Shown piece after piece: positions 43,327 to 54,894 of a stretch of DNA of 64,000 nucleotides. The stretch is taken from contig CM076958.1 in assembly GCA_039566865.1 (NCBI GenBank), positions 8,036,501 through 8,100,500 of the forward strand, in the 5' to 3' direction. Origin of the DNA: Aurelia coerulea (lineage: Eukaryota; Cnidaria; Scyphozoa; Semaeostomeae; Ulmaridae). How positions within the stretch are numbered: the stretch's first letter is position 1; each line of letters starts with the position of its first letter. A model generated the notes under the pieces. That model was not told where the DNA came from. It ran no database searches and saw nothing but the letters and a program-made list of their open reading frames with translations. A program made the position numbers and the translations under genes.

Positions 43327-44554
43327 GGGCAAGCTCACACAAACTACAGACATCACAGTAGACACTAATACCACAATAAAGGAGCTAGAACAGGAAGGTG
43401 CTTACAAATATCTAGGGATCAATGAAGGTGATGGTATACAGCATGCCACCATGAAAGAACAAATTAGAAAAGAATACTACAGGAGAGTGAGACTGGTAAC
43501 AAAAAGTGAACTCAACGGATCAAACAAGATAGAAGCAATCAATACACTTGCTGTACCCGTATTTACTTATAGTGTCAACATTGTAAACTGGCAGATGAGT
43601 GAAATAAGAAAGCTGGATACAAAGACAAGGAAGCTGTTAACTATGGAGAGGATGAACCACCCAAAAGCTGATGTGGAAAGAATGTACCTACCGAGAGAAG
43701 GTGGCGGACGGGGCCTCACTCAGCTCGAACTCGTGTTCAAAACAACCACAGTGGGGCTAAACTCGTACCTGGAACAAACAGAAGATCCCCTTCTCAAACT
43801 TGTGTACCGGCATGAAAACAGCAAGAAGCTTTATTCTGTTGCAAAAGATGCCAGAAAATTTAAAGGAGAGTTAGAAGTACCAGACACTGCTAGAATACAA
43901 CAAGAAAAAATCACTTTATTTGCTAAAAGAGTAAAGCAGGAGACAAAGAAGAAGGCACATGAGAAGATGAGACAGATATGGGAAGGAAAACCGATGCATG
44001 GCCAGTATCCAACTAGAGTGAATAAGCCAGATGTTGAAATAGAACAGACTCACAAATGGCTTAAGAGTCCTGGACTTAAAGGAGAAACTGAGGGATTGAT
44101 AATTGCTGCACAGGATCAAAGCTTAGCAACAAGATCATACCACAATAAGATCATCAAAGACGGCACTGACCCCAAGTGTAGGATGTGCAATGAATTCGAG
44201 GAAACTATTGACCATATTGTAGCCGGCTGTCCAGTACTCGCAAAGACGGAATATATACAGCGACATGACAAGGCAGCAGGATACCTGCATTGGAGAATAT
44301 GCAAAAATTACCATTTCCCAACTGCAGATAAATGGCATGAGCACAAACCTGAGAACGTGACTGAAAATGAAGCTGCCACCGTACTATGGGACATGCCTGT
44401 AAGCACAGACAAAGAGATAAAAGCTAATAGACCTGACATAATTATCAAAGACAAGAAAGAAAAGAAATGCATTATGATTGACATGAGTATACCATCTGAA
44501 AGAAATGTATCGATTAAAGAAGTAGAGAAGCTGTCCAAGTATAAAGATCTTTAA
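43327..44554 (+). pseudogene. RLE-type LINE protein, C-terminal 409 codons
   Basis: The order is ELEQEGAYKYLGINEGDG (end of RT/thumb), IEAINTLAVPVFTYSVNIVNW and MYLPREGGGRGL. The zinc motif CRMCNEFEETIDHIVAGCP (CX2CX8HX4C) follows, then RPDIIIKDKKEKKCIMID, the RPD...D catalytic pattern of PD-(D/E)XK restriction-like endonucleases in R2/R4-type LINEs. TAA at 44552 replaces a probable GAA, since the family phrase continues IEVTKMWEMKTSTVPIVVGALG in the same frame. RT core motifs are absent. Confidence 0.82.
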
Positions 44555-44823
44555 ATTGAAGTAACAAAAATGTGGGAAATGAAGACATCGACAGTTCCAA
44601 TTGTAGTGGGAGCACTGGGACTCATCAAGAAAGGCCTTGAGAAGTACGTCAGTCAAATTCCTGGCCACATACGGATTGAAGAATTGCAGAAGATTGCTCT
44701 CCTCGGAAGCGCCCACATCCTGAGAAGAACGTTGTCCATCAAGTGAACACTGCTGTTGCCTTAGGGACATGGACTGACCTCGGCACAGTGGCGAGAACTG
44801 TACTGCATTAAAAGCAAAGAACA
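43327..44823 (+). mobile_element. RLE-type LINE 3' part, bounded by TAA arrays
   Basis: The plus frame is open from 43327 to 44554 and, past one TAA stop, to about 44745. It carries the RT-distal region, a Cys-His motif and a restriction-like endonuclease. TAA arrays sit at both edges. R4/Dong-clade elements are known to insert into TAA repeats, and this fits. 5'-truncated. Confidence 0.78.
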
Positions 44824-44830
44824 AATAATG

Positions 44831-44883
<53 letters not shown>
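44824..44883. repeat. TAA microsatellite 4
   Basis: About 19 AAT units directly after the RLE-type LINE 3' end. Confidence 0.95.
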
Positions 44884-44885
<2 letters not shown>

Positions 44886-44889
44886 ATTT

Positions 44890-46615
44890 CTTTAAAGTTG
44901 GTTATTAATACAAATAGTTTTCTCTAAAGGGAAGAGTAACTAATTAAAACCAACTATTTAACTACAAAACTAAATCTAACAAATTATTTACATATAGTAC
45001 AATTGCATTTTGTGCCCGTTCTACGTTTTGATAATTTTTTTTGAATGAGGCTATGTTTTGGTTGTTCTTTATTACATCAGGTATGGAGTTCCACAGAATG
45101 CTCCCCCTGAATATTATGGAGTTAATTCCATAGGAGGTTGTTCTCGTGTTAGGTATTTGTAAGAGATCCTTTACTCGGAGATCATATGTCATTTCTCTCC
45201 TTTTGAACATATCCCAAATAAGAATAGAATTTTGGCAGTTGAGGGACTTGTAACCCTCAATCAAAAGGTTCTGGAGATTTTTTACGTGGATTGATTTTTC
45301 ATTTACTCTCTCGAGAAGTTCCTCAAAGGAAGCGTCATAATCGTGGATGAGTATCCTCAAGGCACGTTTATGAACCCTATTTACTTCCTTGTTTGATCTT
45401 TTCCCACAGAACATCCAAATAACGGGACAGTAGTTAAAAGTTGAAATTATGAATGCATTTTATAGTAACTTTGCTTTTTGTCCATCGAGGTATTTAACAA
45501 CTCTCGAGAATGCTCCAACCTTTTTGCTAGCCTTAGTACAGATTGATTTCACATGGTCAGAGAGTATTGTATTTCCAAGAAGCTTTACGGAATCTGTTGG
45601 CTTGATGACCAAATTATCAATTTCAATACACAACTTCTGGTTTGTATTCAGACCTAGAAACATTACCTGGAATTTTCCGGGGTTCGCTACCATACGATTA
45701 GAATCAAACCATTCAAGGGTGTGCATTAGGTCAATTTCTAAAGATACAGCTACTTGTTCTATGTTTAGCCCAGAGGCAAAGATGGTATTATCATCTGCAA
45801 AGTTGCATATTTTAGACTCTTTTATGAAGAAAACGAGGTCATTTATAAAGATGTTGAAAAGTAGGGGTCCTAAAATAGAGCCCTGTGGAACTCCTGAGGT
45901 GATATCAAGCCAGTCACTAAAGGTCGAACCAATCTTAACCCTTTGTTTTCTACCAGATAAGTAGCTACAGTTCAAATGTAGACTATTATTTCCAAATCCA
46001 TAAGCTGCAAGTTTTGCTATGAGTAAGTCATGAGGTAAACAGTCGTATGCTTTGGACAAATCCATAAGAACCATTCCCATGACCCCCTTATTATCAAGAC
46101 AATTTTGATAAGATTCGATAAGTCTAATAAGGGCATGTTGCGTGCTATATTTTTCTCTGAAGCCACATTGCAGTTCTGAGAGCCCTTCATTCATAAATCG
46201 TACCATCTGGGTGTTTAGCATTCTCTCGAATATCTTTGAGAGACATGGTAACACACTAATGGGGCAAAAAATTCTTTTTGATAGCAGAATCATCATTTTT
46301 GAAGATAGGCGAAACATCTGCTACTTTAAGATCACTTGGAAAGCTGCTGTCACTGATTGCATTGTTGATATGGAAAGTGACTTCTTTATAGCAATGATTT
46401 GCGGAGAGTTTTAGCATGTCTACTGGAATATGACCACTTGTCTTTTTTGTCTTATCAAGATGCATTATCTCACTAAAAACAAGCGTAGGATCTACTTTTG
46501 AAAACTCAAAAGTTTCCCATGATGCAAATTTTTCTTTGATTTCTAATATGCTTGGGTGGTTCGCGTACGGAACCACGGAACCAAGAGCCTTGAACTCAGG
46601 AACTAGAAACAATTA
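44890..46615 (-). pseudogene. LINE F reverse transcriptase, frame-broken
   Basis: The minus-strand pieces are 46256-46612 (VDPTLVFSEIMHLDKTKKTSG, region before RT), 45460-46317 and 44962-45414. The second has CPISVLPCLSKIFERML, LMDLSKAYDCLPHDLL (motif A), GVPQGSILGPLLFNIFIND (motif B) and NFADDNTIF (motif C, catalytic DD). The third has HKRALRILIHDYDASFE and GSILWNSIPD. Two frame changes separate them. Motif A has AYD where LINE A has AFD. The endonuclease part is at 47295-47795. Confidence 0.86.
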
Positions 46616-47289
46616 CCCAACTGTTAATTCAAACATAATGCACGTTTCCTTAGCGATAATAATTGTTTTACGGTCAAACCCTTTATAACTCCAAACTAAG
46701 ATAATTCTTGACAGAAGTGAGATAAATGGATCAAATTTTCAGAGCAACCATAAACCAATAACACAATATGGAACCAACCTATTTTTTTGGTTTTTCTTTT
46801 GTATTACGTCATTCATGACGTCATATATCTAATGAATTTAGGTAATAAATATAAGTTTATAAATTTCATAATTTTTTCAAAAAATTATGTTTTTCAGAAA
46901 CTTAGATATTTTATCTCTTAATTAAAGTTATAAGAAGCATAATCTTTCTTGTAAGAAAGTTTTTACGGTTAAATCTGTAAGAGTACTGTTTTTGGCCTAA
47001 AACAAAAGAAATTGATGACTTCATCGAAAATACAACAATTAGGGTGAAATAAATTAGATATTCGGACGTTTCACATTAAGTTACATATTACGACCAAATT
47101 TCATCTTTCTAGCCCTTGTCAATTCGGAGTTCTGAGGGGGGGCTAATTTAGCCCCCCCTCGGCCTGAGGATGCTCAAAAAAGCCCGGTCCAGATGGGAAA
47201 AGGAAGTAATTCCGCTTAGCGTCCTCAATCAGTCTCGCTCCTTCAAATATCATCTTTTGCATACCTTCAAGCTTATCGTCTGGCTGACC
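46616..47289. other. insertion separating two parts of LINE F
   Basis: Non-coding, AT-rich sequence with a 'gggggggctaatttagccccccc' palindrome near 47136-47160. It splits the LINE F frame. No clear TIR or duplication was found. Confidence 0.45.
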
Positions 47290-47795
47290 ACTCATCAAAA
47301 AAGTTTTATATGCACGATTTTTTTCCTTAGAAAGTTTTTGATGGCTTGCGTTATCCAGGGAGCTTGAAGAGGCCTAATCGTTTTAACTTTGTTCGGGATG
47401 AAATTTGAATAAATGTTCAGAAGGATTTCATTGAGTAGATTTACCTGTTCATTAGGGCAAGTCATGTTGTCAAGATGTTCGTGCCAAGCAAACATTTCAA
47501 TGCTTTTCCTGATTGCTGCAAAATCTGCCTTATCGTAGTACCAAATCTTGCGGGTATATAGAGGGTGTGCTATGTTTGAAACAGATAATTTACCGTAAAC
47601 AATTTGATGGTGGCACTGCTCATGTAGCGACGGATGGACACCAGAATCGATGATGAGATTAGGCTGATCAGTAACTATCAAGTCAATGCAGGATTTAGAT
47701 TCACCCATTAAATGTGTTGGTTCTGAGATTAATTGATGAAGACCATTGTCAGACGCCAATGGCTCAAATATCTTTCCCTCGTTATTTTCGATATC
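47290..47795 (-). pseudogene. LINE F endonuclease C-terminal part
   Basis: The minus frame 47759-47295 reads LISEPTHLMGESKSCIDLIV, DQPNLIIDSGVHPSLHEQCH and HQIVYGKL (degenerate SDH block). LQAPWITQAIKNFLRKK follows, the linker to RT. It lies upstream of the RT part on the same strand, as expected. Confidence 0.8.
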
Positions 47796-49743
47796 ATGTA
47801 CTTATTTGTTGTTTACTTGTGATTTGTAATTGCTGCATGGAAATACTGGAATATAGGATAACGAAAACGAGTTTCTTAGGATACTAGAAATGTTTTTATG
47901 ATTTGAAGCAAACGAATCGTTCGTCACAAAACAACGCATGGAAATCATTTCATAAGCCATGTCTTGCTTTGAATAATCCCTTGACCATGCCTTGACAGAT
48001 CGGCGCGGAAGTGTTTCAGACACTGCTTTGGTTTGGTCTTGGCATTTGTTGTGATCTCACAGATTAGGATGAATTGCCTACAAAAAACAGTAAAGAATTC
48101 TTGAGGGGTTTGGAATGTCGTATGATATCATTACAGTCCTAATTTTTGAGTCAAGAGACGATAAAAACCATTACAAAATAGAAGAATTAAAAAGCTAATT
48201 ACCCTTTGATGTGATCCCTTTTGTGCTTTGTTTACTTCGACTCAGGCCTGTGTTCGCCTTCTGCTTACTTGTCACTTTCAAAGAAAGTATCTAAACAGAA
48301 AGGATTATTGAAATCCCTACATCGTCTGTCCTTGAAATGGCTTTCCAATGCCCTTCAAGTTTCTGGCAAAACAATTCTCAGTCTCCAAAATTTATGTCCT
48401 TTAGTTAGCTGTTGCGAGCAGCTAACGGACTTTCTTGTACAATTATTTGGGCTTGCCTCTCACGAAATCGATCAACCGCTTTCCTCCTCTCTTTGCGACT
48501 TGTCTTTCTTTCTCATAACAATTGGGTTTTATGCAGAGAGATTCCTTGTTATTTTTAATTCTTGCTGTTCTCATTCCAACACAATGCATTCATCATAATT
48601 TTTTTTTCTTTTCGAGACTTCATCACTGTGCTGCTCTTTGAATGTCAACCGCGCTGTGTATGCACAGAACGCTTTGAGCAGCGGGCATTTCATCCTGGGG
48701 TCTACTTCATGATACTCTTGCCCTAGTCTCTTTTGAAGTGCGCGACTTTTTTCAAGAAACGACGAAAATTGGGTACTGTGAACCCTCATATTTCCCAAAC
48801 GAGTGCAAATTTATCACAAAGTGTTGTGATATGTCATTTACTTGCATATTTTCTATCAATTTATGAAAAAATGTGTTGGGATTGCTGACACTTTAATGGT
48901 AGACATGTTCAAATCTACTTTAAAATCTACCCGATTGAAATCGGCCACTCCGTTTTGAAATTATGAGGGATTTTCTCGATAAAGCCTCTTCAGAACACCT
49001 TAAAAACGTGCCCAAAATCACGAACAAATTTCCCCAACATCTCTGCCTTACAATGTCATTACAGCAATGACTTCTCGCGCTTTAGCGTGCGCTATCCTCT
49101 TGGGACGATGAACAAGTCTTCCCCCTGGTATCAATAACCTATTCAGGGGGATTCCATTCTCCCAAGAGGACAAAATACATGAACACATGTGAGTGTCATC
49201 ATTTTTAGGAAGGAAAACCAAGGAAAATTTGCTCATTGTTTTCATTCGTTTTTGCAAGTTTTTGGAAGGGGCTTTCTGCAGAAAGTGTCCCATGTTCACG
49301 GGAAGGAATGGCCGATTAAAGCTGGGTAAATTACTGAGCCTAATTCAACATCTTGGCAAAAAAATGAGACACTTTCAATATCATTGCTTTGATTTTCAGG
49401 AAGCAGTATTTTTCCAAACAGGGATTCTTTTTTTTACTCACCCGGTACTGTATACCAAATGTGGAGCCAGATGACTGTTATTTTTGGTTGTATTTTTGGT
49501 GTGACGCAGAGGCTGAAAGATTTAATCAAGATGTCGGCTTTTCAATATTTCCGTTACTTCCAAAGATTGTATCTTTGATTGTATCTTTGCTTTCCTCGTA
49601 CATTTGGCTGCTGAGGTTTGAAGAAATCCGAAAATTGACTTTTTTTTGCCTGAAAACGTTTATTTTAACCTTTAGTTTGAATTCCGCTTTAGCCCTTTTC
49701 GAAAATGTCATGCTTAGTCTTCGATATTAATTTCCCATTTCAG
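47796..49743. other. ABCA intron, no element recognised
   Basis: No coding motifs. 'cctcttggga' (49096) and 'tcccaagagg' (49161) form an inverted pair. A 'cacccggtac' phrase at 49440 resembles a TIR end. The last bases tttcag are the splice acceptor of the next exon. Confidence 0.4.
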
Positions 49744-49882
49744 TTATCATATTTGAGAACGCGAACTCGAAGTCAATGCCGAAGAAGATTTCGTACAAGA
49801 TAAGGATGTCTGCTTATAGCTATCCACCAGATACAAGTCGAATTTATCCGCGATTTCCATACGCTGGACCTAGATTCACCTC
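49744..49882 (+). CDS. ABCA exon (extracellular domain 1, GPR block)
   Basis: The 139-bp exon is bounded by tttcag and gtaagt. Entering at phase 1 it reads (G)VIIFENANSKSMPKKISYKI, RMSAYSYPPDTSRIYPRFPY and AGPRFTS, phase 2 at the end. GVVFE..., LPK.LSYKIR and a closing FP..GPR are typical of the first ABCA extracellular domain. This is the strongest of the four exons. The phase join with 37637-37777 gives KYFGVIIFEN. The next exon was not found in the remaining window. Confidence 0.8.
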
Positions 49883-49969
49883 GTAAGTTATTTCAAACCA
49901 TAGAGAGCGTATTTTGCAACGAAAGTTATGTTACCTTTGGTTGACATACCAGTACAAAGTGGTGAGCAA

Positions 49970-51125
49970 CTTATGGTAACTCTGCTTTCCGCTCCAGTGA
50001 ACAGCGAGATGCCGTTTCGCAAAACCACTCTCATCAGACAGCAGTTAATTTTCCCCATATTATTCGGCCTATCGAAAAACGGTAAAAAGGATGTTTTTCA
50101 CTATAGTCTGGGCAATCGAAAGATGCATAAATAGCTATGTTTCTGTTAATTCTGGCTTCGCAAATCCTAGTTCAAATCTTTTTGCTGATTTCAGAACAGT
50201 GGATTTATCTCCTAAACTACTCGAAAAATGTTCGATTTTTTTTCGTTCCATCTTTAGCTAGGTAGTTGGTCTACAATTTTGTAAAGTCTGATTGAAAATG
50301 CTAGGCTATATTTCCTGCAATCGAATTTTATATTTCTGTTTACTTTTCGACATCGAAGGGGAAAAGCGATTGTCAACAGATTAGTATGTAGAATGAGTTG
50401 AAAGCTTTTGCAAAAAGTTTACTTTTAGATCAATGCTCACTGTGGAATCTTAAAGGAATTGATATTTTGTGAATGCTCATGAAAGTCTTGAAAGACACCC
50501 ATTGCATGGTTTTGTGAAGTTGCTGGTAACAGTCAGTAACTTTTAATCAATAGATGCAAATAATACTTTACGAGCGCACTAAGGATATCTATTGAGACTT
50601 GGGTATGGTATTCCCAATAGATGACGTTCATTTGTTTGCCTATGGAAACATTTCTGAAAGTTATTTCAAGCCTGAGCTTTTGCGAGCGTGCTTCATAGCA
50701 TGGTAATCCGTTGACCAAGGTTTCTCCCTTTCGCTGTCGAAAAGTAAACAGAAACATAAAATTCGATTACAGGAAATCTAACCTAGCTTTTTCAATCAGA
50801 CTTCGCAAAGTTGTAGATCAACTACCCAGCTAAAGATGGAGTGAAAAAAATCGAACATTTTCCGAGTAGTTTTGGAGATAAATCCACTTTTCTGAAATCA
50901 ACAAAAATATTTGAACTAGGGTTTGCGAAGCCGACGTTGACGGAAACATTGCGATTTATGCATCGTTCGATTGCCCAGACTATACAGGACAACATCCTTT
51001 TTACCACTTTTCGATAGGCCGAATAATATGGGAGAAATTAGCTGTTTTCTGATGAGATTGGTTTTGCGAAACTGCACAAACAGCGGAAAGCAGAGTTGCT
51101 CGAAGAAGTGAAGCTGTGGTCCTGC
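49970..51125. repeat. large inverted repeat with about 420-bp arms
   Basis: The left arm (about 49970-50400) and right arm (about 50700-51125) match in reverse. Shared blocks: 'atattattcggcctatcgaa', 'gtttacttttcgac', 'cgaattttat' and 'tttcgcaaaacca'. Identity is about 80-85 percent by eye; the centre is about 300 bp. Open frames on the two arms (FGLSKNGKKDV / FGLSKSGKKDV) mirror each other. Probably a fold-back TIR element; ends and target duplication are not defined. Confidence 0.7.
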
Positions 51126-52009
51126 ATATGTTGACACTAAAATCGCTTGTTTGTGCACATATGTTTGCAAAGCAGACAGAAAACACATGAAGGCAAGTAT
51201 TCAAATTTTCATGCTACAGCTACTTATCCTATCGCCTGTGGCTACAGATGATGCAGACTGCTAAAGTCACCTTCATATATATCTCGGTTGCTTTGTCGCT
51301 GCGCACTCGAAACGAAATTTTTGTGAAAAGGAATGATTATGTATCGAGAAAAAGAGGAGAGTTAGCATTTATCTAAACATTTCAAATCTCGTGTATTTTT
51401 GTGTATGTAAATTCAAAAATGTCTCGCTCAAATTCTTAATTGAATAAAAAATTTAACTTTTTATAGGTAGATGCAACCTTCTTTTTTCGATACACACGAA
51501 GTTCTTTGCCCAAAACACTTCTTCACATGCACATCGACTGAGTTACTTGACTATGTATTAGAGAAACTTGTGCAGTCTGCTTTGTTTACATCTGTTCCTT
51601 GAGTATTGTTCTGATGTGTCATTCAAAGGTAACTATTGCTGTTGTTGTTTCATAATCTGTTACCAGTGGCGTAACGCAGTTTAGGCCACCTTAGTTCATA
51701 ACTAAGGGCCCTCAACCAAAAGGCACCCCACCAAATTTTTCATATTGTGTGCTTTTTGGCCCTACTGTGATATCCCAAAACCGTTACTAATCAGTTTTGC
51801 TAACACAACACTGGACTCATTCATTCCGTTCGTATTTATTCACTATCATTAGTCTCAAAACTTTATTTCTGAAAAATCAATGAGCAAGAGCACCTAATAA
51901 CATACCGTGACTTTGCATTATGTCTTCTAAGATTCTGTTTATGAACTATTATGTTTATTCGTATGGATAGCTTTCAGGTATAAAAGGGGAAATAGTTAGT
52001 CTTTTTCTT
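51126..52009. other. no gene; lone hAT-like end
   Basis: 'cagtggcgtaacgcag' at 51665 is a typical hAT-type terminal sequence, but no opposite end was seen. Otherwise no feature. Confidence 0.4.
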
Positions 52010-52490
52010 TTTTCATATATTCCTTTAAAAATTTACAATACATGCTACGGATTACTCTACCTATAAACCACTTTACAATAATACAAGGACGATACCACGA
52101 GGAGCGAAAGACTATGACTACCCCATGACATTGTTTAAAAAAGCTAAACTACATTCAATTTACATAAATGCTACATACAATTAAAGAGGAAAAAAATGAT
52201 AGATACTGTACTGTAGTCTGTCTAACATTAGATGTAAAGTTGGGGCTGTAATAGCCTATAACCCAAAAACTGTCACGTGAAAAACTCTTCTGTTCATTTT
52301 ATTTGGATAGGATACCTGACATCTAATATGAGACATAATTTACAAACAAAAAGAAAATTTTTTACTTGGTGGTTGCATGGCGTCTGACTTAAGTTTGATA
52401 TGATTTTAATCAAACCGACCAGTATTGTGGATGAATCGTATAATCGGTTCGAGTATTTTTCTGTTTAGGAAGATCTTGGTAACCATAAAC
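52010..52490 (-). pseudogene. LINE C-family 3' end fragment
   Basis: It matches the 3' UTR of LINE C and its copy at 39570 ('ggagcgaaagactatgacta', 'catgctacgg'). It also has the last codons (RTDYTIHPQY.SV, compare LTLRFIHETGRFD). No RT. Confidence 0.7.
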
Positions 52491-53811
52491 ACAGCGAAGA
52501 AATGCAAAACGAAAACGAGGCCGTAATTGCTGACCGGCCGGCTTCAGCTTTCAAATCCGGAAAGGTACGGCCTAAAGCGGACAACTCAACACGCGCTTTG
52601 ATACTGGATGGATGTGCTTCTTTCATGAGATAATGAAAGGCTGGATTGAGTTTTAAAGGACGTCCTGGAGGCCACATGCAAATTTGGTTACTTGTTAATC
52701 CAAACAAAGAAGAAATAACTGCAAAGCAATGAAACTGAAGTGAGCAAAGCACTTTTTCAGGCCTCTCAATGCACTCACTTCGCATTTTTTTCATCGACGA
52801 TAATAATGAAGGAACACGAAACATGTTTATGCGAGCACGTCCGCTTTCCCTCCCTTCAGTTCAGATTCAAAGATATTCTTGCTGCTCTTAATTTTTGCGG
52901 CTGTGGTATGAGTAGAATATGGGTGCTCAAGGCTGGGGAACAAAAAATCAATGCAAAACAATAATCTCCGGCATAAAAATTGACCCACAAAAAAATTTTC
53001 CAAATGACTACTGTAACCCAAAAATAGCCTTTGCCAAAATGTTAGACCCAAAAAGTAACTTGAGTATCCCTATCCTAAATATACCAGAGTAGACCCCCTG
53101 AGGGGCTTAATATACCCCTTAATTCTGGGGACAGGGCAGCCATGCAAAGGGAGGGTGCTCATTCAAGAAAATACAGTCACAGTATCACTTTTTTACACTA
53201 ATAGTTTGTAAATAACAAGCTGCCTTTCTCAAAGAAATACTTCCTTGTCTCTCTACATCTACTTTGATAAATGTTTGTTGGTAATTAAAGCTAATGGGTT
53301 GTGACTTTTACAAAGGGAAAATAGTTGGAGAAAAAAATTTGATGATTTTAGATTGTTTCACTGCTGAAATCTAGAACATCCATTCAAAGGGAAGCTGCAC
53401 ACAATCTTCTCCCAGAATCTATTCTCAAAACAGCAACTCTCATCAGCAATCACAGGCAACAGAATGCAGCAGGTCATTGTTGTTGTCTGTAAATCAAAGA
53501 TACAAACCGCATTGAAGATATACAGTTGAAGATGCAAGTCCCCCAAAATTTTACATGGGGATATCATCGTGCAGCTGGAAATTCTAGTTCTTTCTAAAAA
53601 CTGCTGAGCACTGAAAATGATTTCATGACTGATTTCCAAATCCTGTACCGATATTTCTTTTAAGGGAGGGTGTGCTCAAGAGAGGGATGCAGGATCTTCC
53701 TTTCTCATTTCAAATATGCATTCATGAACAATAATGCAAAATAAAGGAAATTCTATAGGGTATAATATCTGTATGTAAATATATGAAATAGAATTATATA
53801 GTGAACGATGA
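52491..53811. other. no gene recognised
   Basis: Open frames of 119 codons or fewer have no family motif. No element ends recognised. Confidence 0.35.
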
Positions 53812-54068
53812 AGAAGAGGGACAACATCCTCAGAGAGCAGGCATCAAGTTGATCTTTGCGCTTTTTTTTCATTTATTCAGCTATCTGCTAACTAGTTTCG
53901 CCCACTAGGGCATCTTCAGAGCAACTGATTAAGTTAAAGGATCGCCCTCTATTCATAGTAAAATGTATGTCCATAAAAGGTTAATTAATTTACAAGTAAC
54001 ATTTTGTCCTTATAAGGTAAAAATGTCCTTGTCATGTGTTGTTTCTGTTGTTACCCTCGTTCTCGTTG
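53812..54068 (-). mobile_element. inverted, truncated copy of the hammerhead unit
   Basis: The reverse complement contains the end of the internal region (54068-54025, matching 54837-54888) followed by the terminal repeat (54024-53812). It adjoins the direct copy head to head at 54068/54069. An inverted truncated copy at the 5' side is typical of Penelope-type elements. Confidence 0.72.
53885..53928 (-). ncRNA. hammerhead ribozyme, inverted copy
   Basis: The minus strand has CTGAAGA, GCCC-tagt-GGGC and GAAACTAGTT. Core complete; the cleavage triplet is GTT instead of GTC and stem I is shortened to about 3-4 bp, so slower cleavage is expected. Confidence 0.6.
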
Positions 54069-54283
54069 TTATAAGGACAAAATTATTCTTGAAACTAATT
54101 AACCTTATATGGACAGACAATATACTATAAATAGAGGTAGATACTCTGAATAAATCAGTTGCTCTGAAGATGCCCTAGTGGGCGAAACTAGTCAGCACTG
54201 AAATAAAAAATAAGGCGCAAAAGACTAAATTGATGCCTGTTTTCTTCGAATGGTTAGGCCCTCTTCAACGGTACACTTTATAT
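54069..54283 (+). repeat. terminal direct repeat, left (PLE-type pLTR)
   Basis: 215 bp, nearly identical to 54889-55103 (about 97 percent by eye). Starts 'ttataaggacaaaattattc', ends 'caacggtacacttt'. Contains the hammerhead at 54155-54201. Confidence 0.85.
54155..54201 (+). ncRNA. hammerhead ribozyme, left repeat
   Basis: Stem I is TCAGT-t-GCT with AGC-ACTGA (8 bp, one bulge). The core is CTGAAGA; stem II GCCC-tagt-GGGC (4 bp); then GAA; stem III is only AC-ta-GT; the cleavage triplet is GTC. Every invariant base is present (position 7 may be any base). The very short stem III suggests action as a dimer, as proposed for PLE and retrozyme hammerheads. Confidence 0.85.
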
Positions 54284-54309
54284 AATATTTAGTCTGGACG
54301 CAGACGCGA

Positions 54310-54894
54310 ATGGCCCGCTACAAAGACTCAGGAAGCGCTTCAAAAGAATACAACTACAACATCTTCAACAAGTACGACGACAACAATAACAACAACAACT
54401 GCAACTGCAACTCACCGACACCTGACCTTACTACACAGGGAAAACATCTGACTACGAATGACACACTACAAAACGGTACGAAATCAAACAACAACAACAA
54501 CAACAGCAACAACAGCAAGACTACGAAGACACACAACCGACGTCATAGGACAAGATACTTCATAACAACAACACATGAAAGTGAAAACATCGCATTGCGA
54601 ACAACGCCAATGAAAAGAATAGAACAGAACAGAACGAACAGGGTAAAGGTACACCCGAGGTGGGATAAGATTCACGGAATCAGCCACTTGCAAAGAAGCA
54701 CCGACAATAAAATTGAAGAAGCGAAGCTCGTAGAACGATGGATGAAAGACAATCTGACGTCAAGTGACATAGCACAAACATACAACGCCATGATACGAGA
54801 ACCGACCTCTACGACAACAACGACTCAACTGAAAACAACGAGAACGAGGCTAATAACAGCAACAACAAACGACAAGAACATTTTTACCTTATAA
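54310..54894 (+). CDS. 194-aa Asn/Thr-rich protein of unknown function inside the hammerhead unit
   Basis: The frame opens just after the left repeat and its stop falls 3-6 bases into the right repeat, so the ORF fills the internal region almost exactly. The N-terminal part is low-complexity (N-rich runs around residues 25-35 and 60-70). The middle is basic (HNRRHRTRY, RIEQNRTNRVKVHPRWDK). A more complex part follows: NKIEEAKLVERWMKDNLTSSD and IAQTYNAMIRE, probably helical. The end is T-rich. No RT or GIY-YIG motifs. The coding strand is markedly T-poor and A/C-rich. I do not recognise the family. It may be a PLE N-terminal remnant or a real accessory protein. Confidence 0.5.
   Translation: MARYKDSGSASKEYNYNIFNKYDDNNNNNNCNCNSPTPDLTTQGKHLTTNDTLQNGTKSNNNNNNSNNSKTTKTHNRRHRTRYFITTTHESENIALRTTPMKRIEQNRTNRVKVHPRWDKIHGISHLQRSTDNKIEEAKLVERWMKDNLTSSDIAQTYNAMIREPTSTTTTTQLKTTRTRLITATTNDKNIFTL

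Noticed and set aside
42419..44883. CRISPR-like array
   Set aside because: The repeats are TAA microsatellites in a eukaryotic intron, without spacers.
51665..51680. hAT transposon starting cagtggcgtaac
   Set aside because: Only one end is seen and no 8-bp duplication could be paired; kept as a note, not an element.
52465..52824. 119-codon minus frame
   Set aside because: It runs across the end of a LINE C fragment into unrelated sequence, so it is not one gene.
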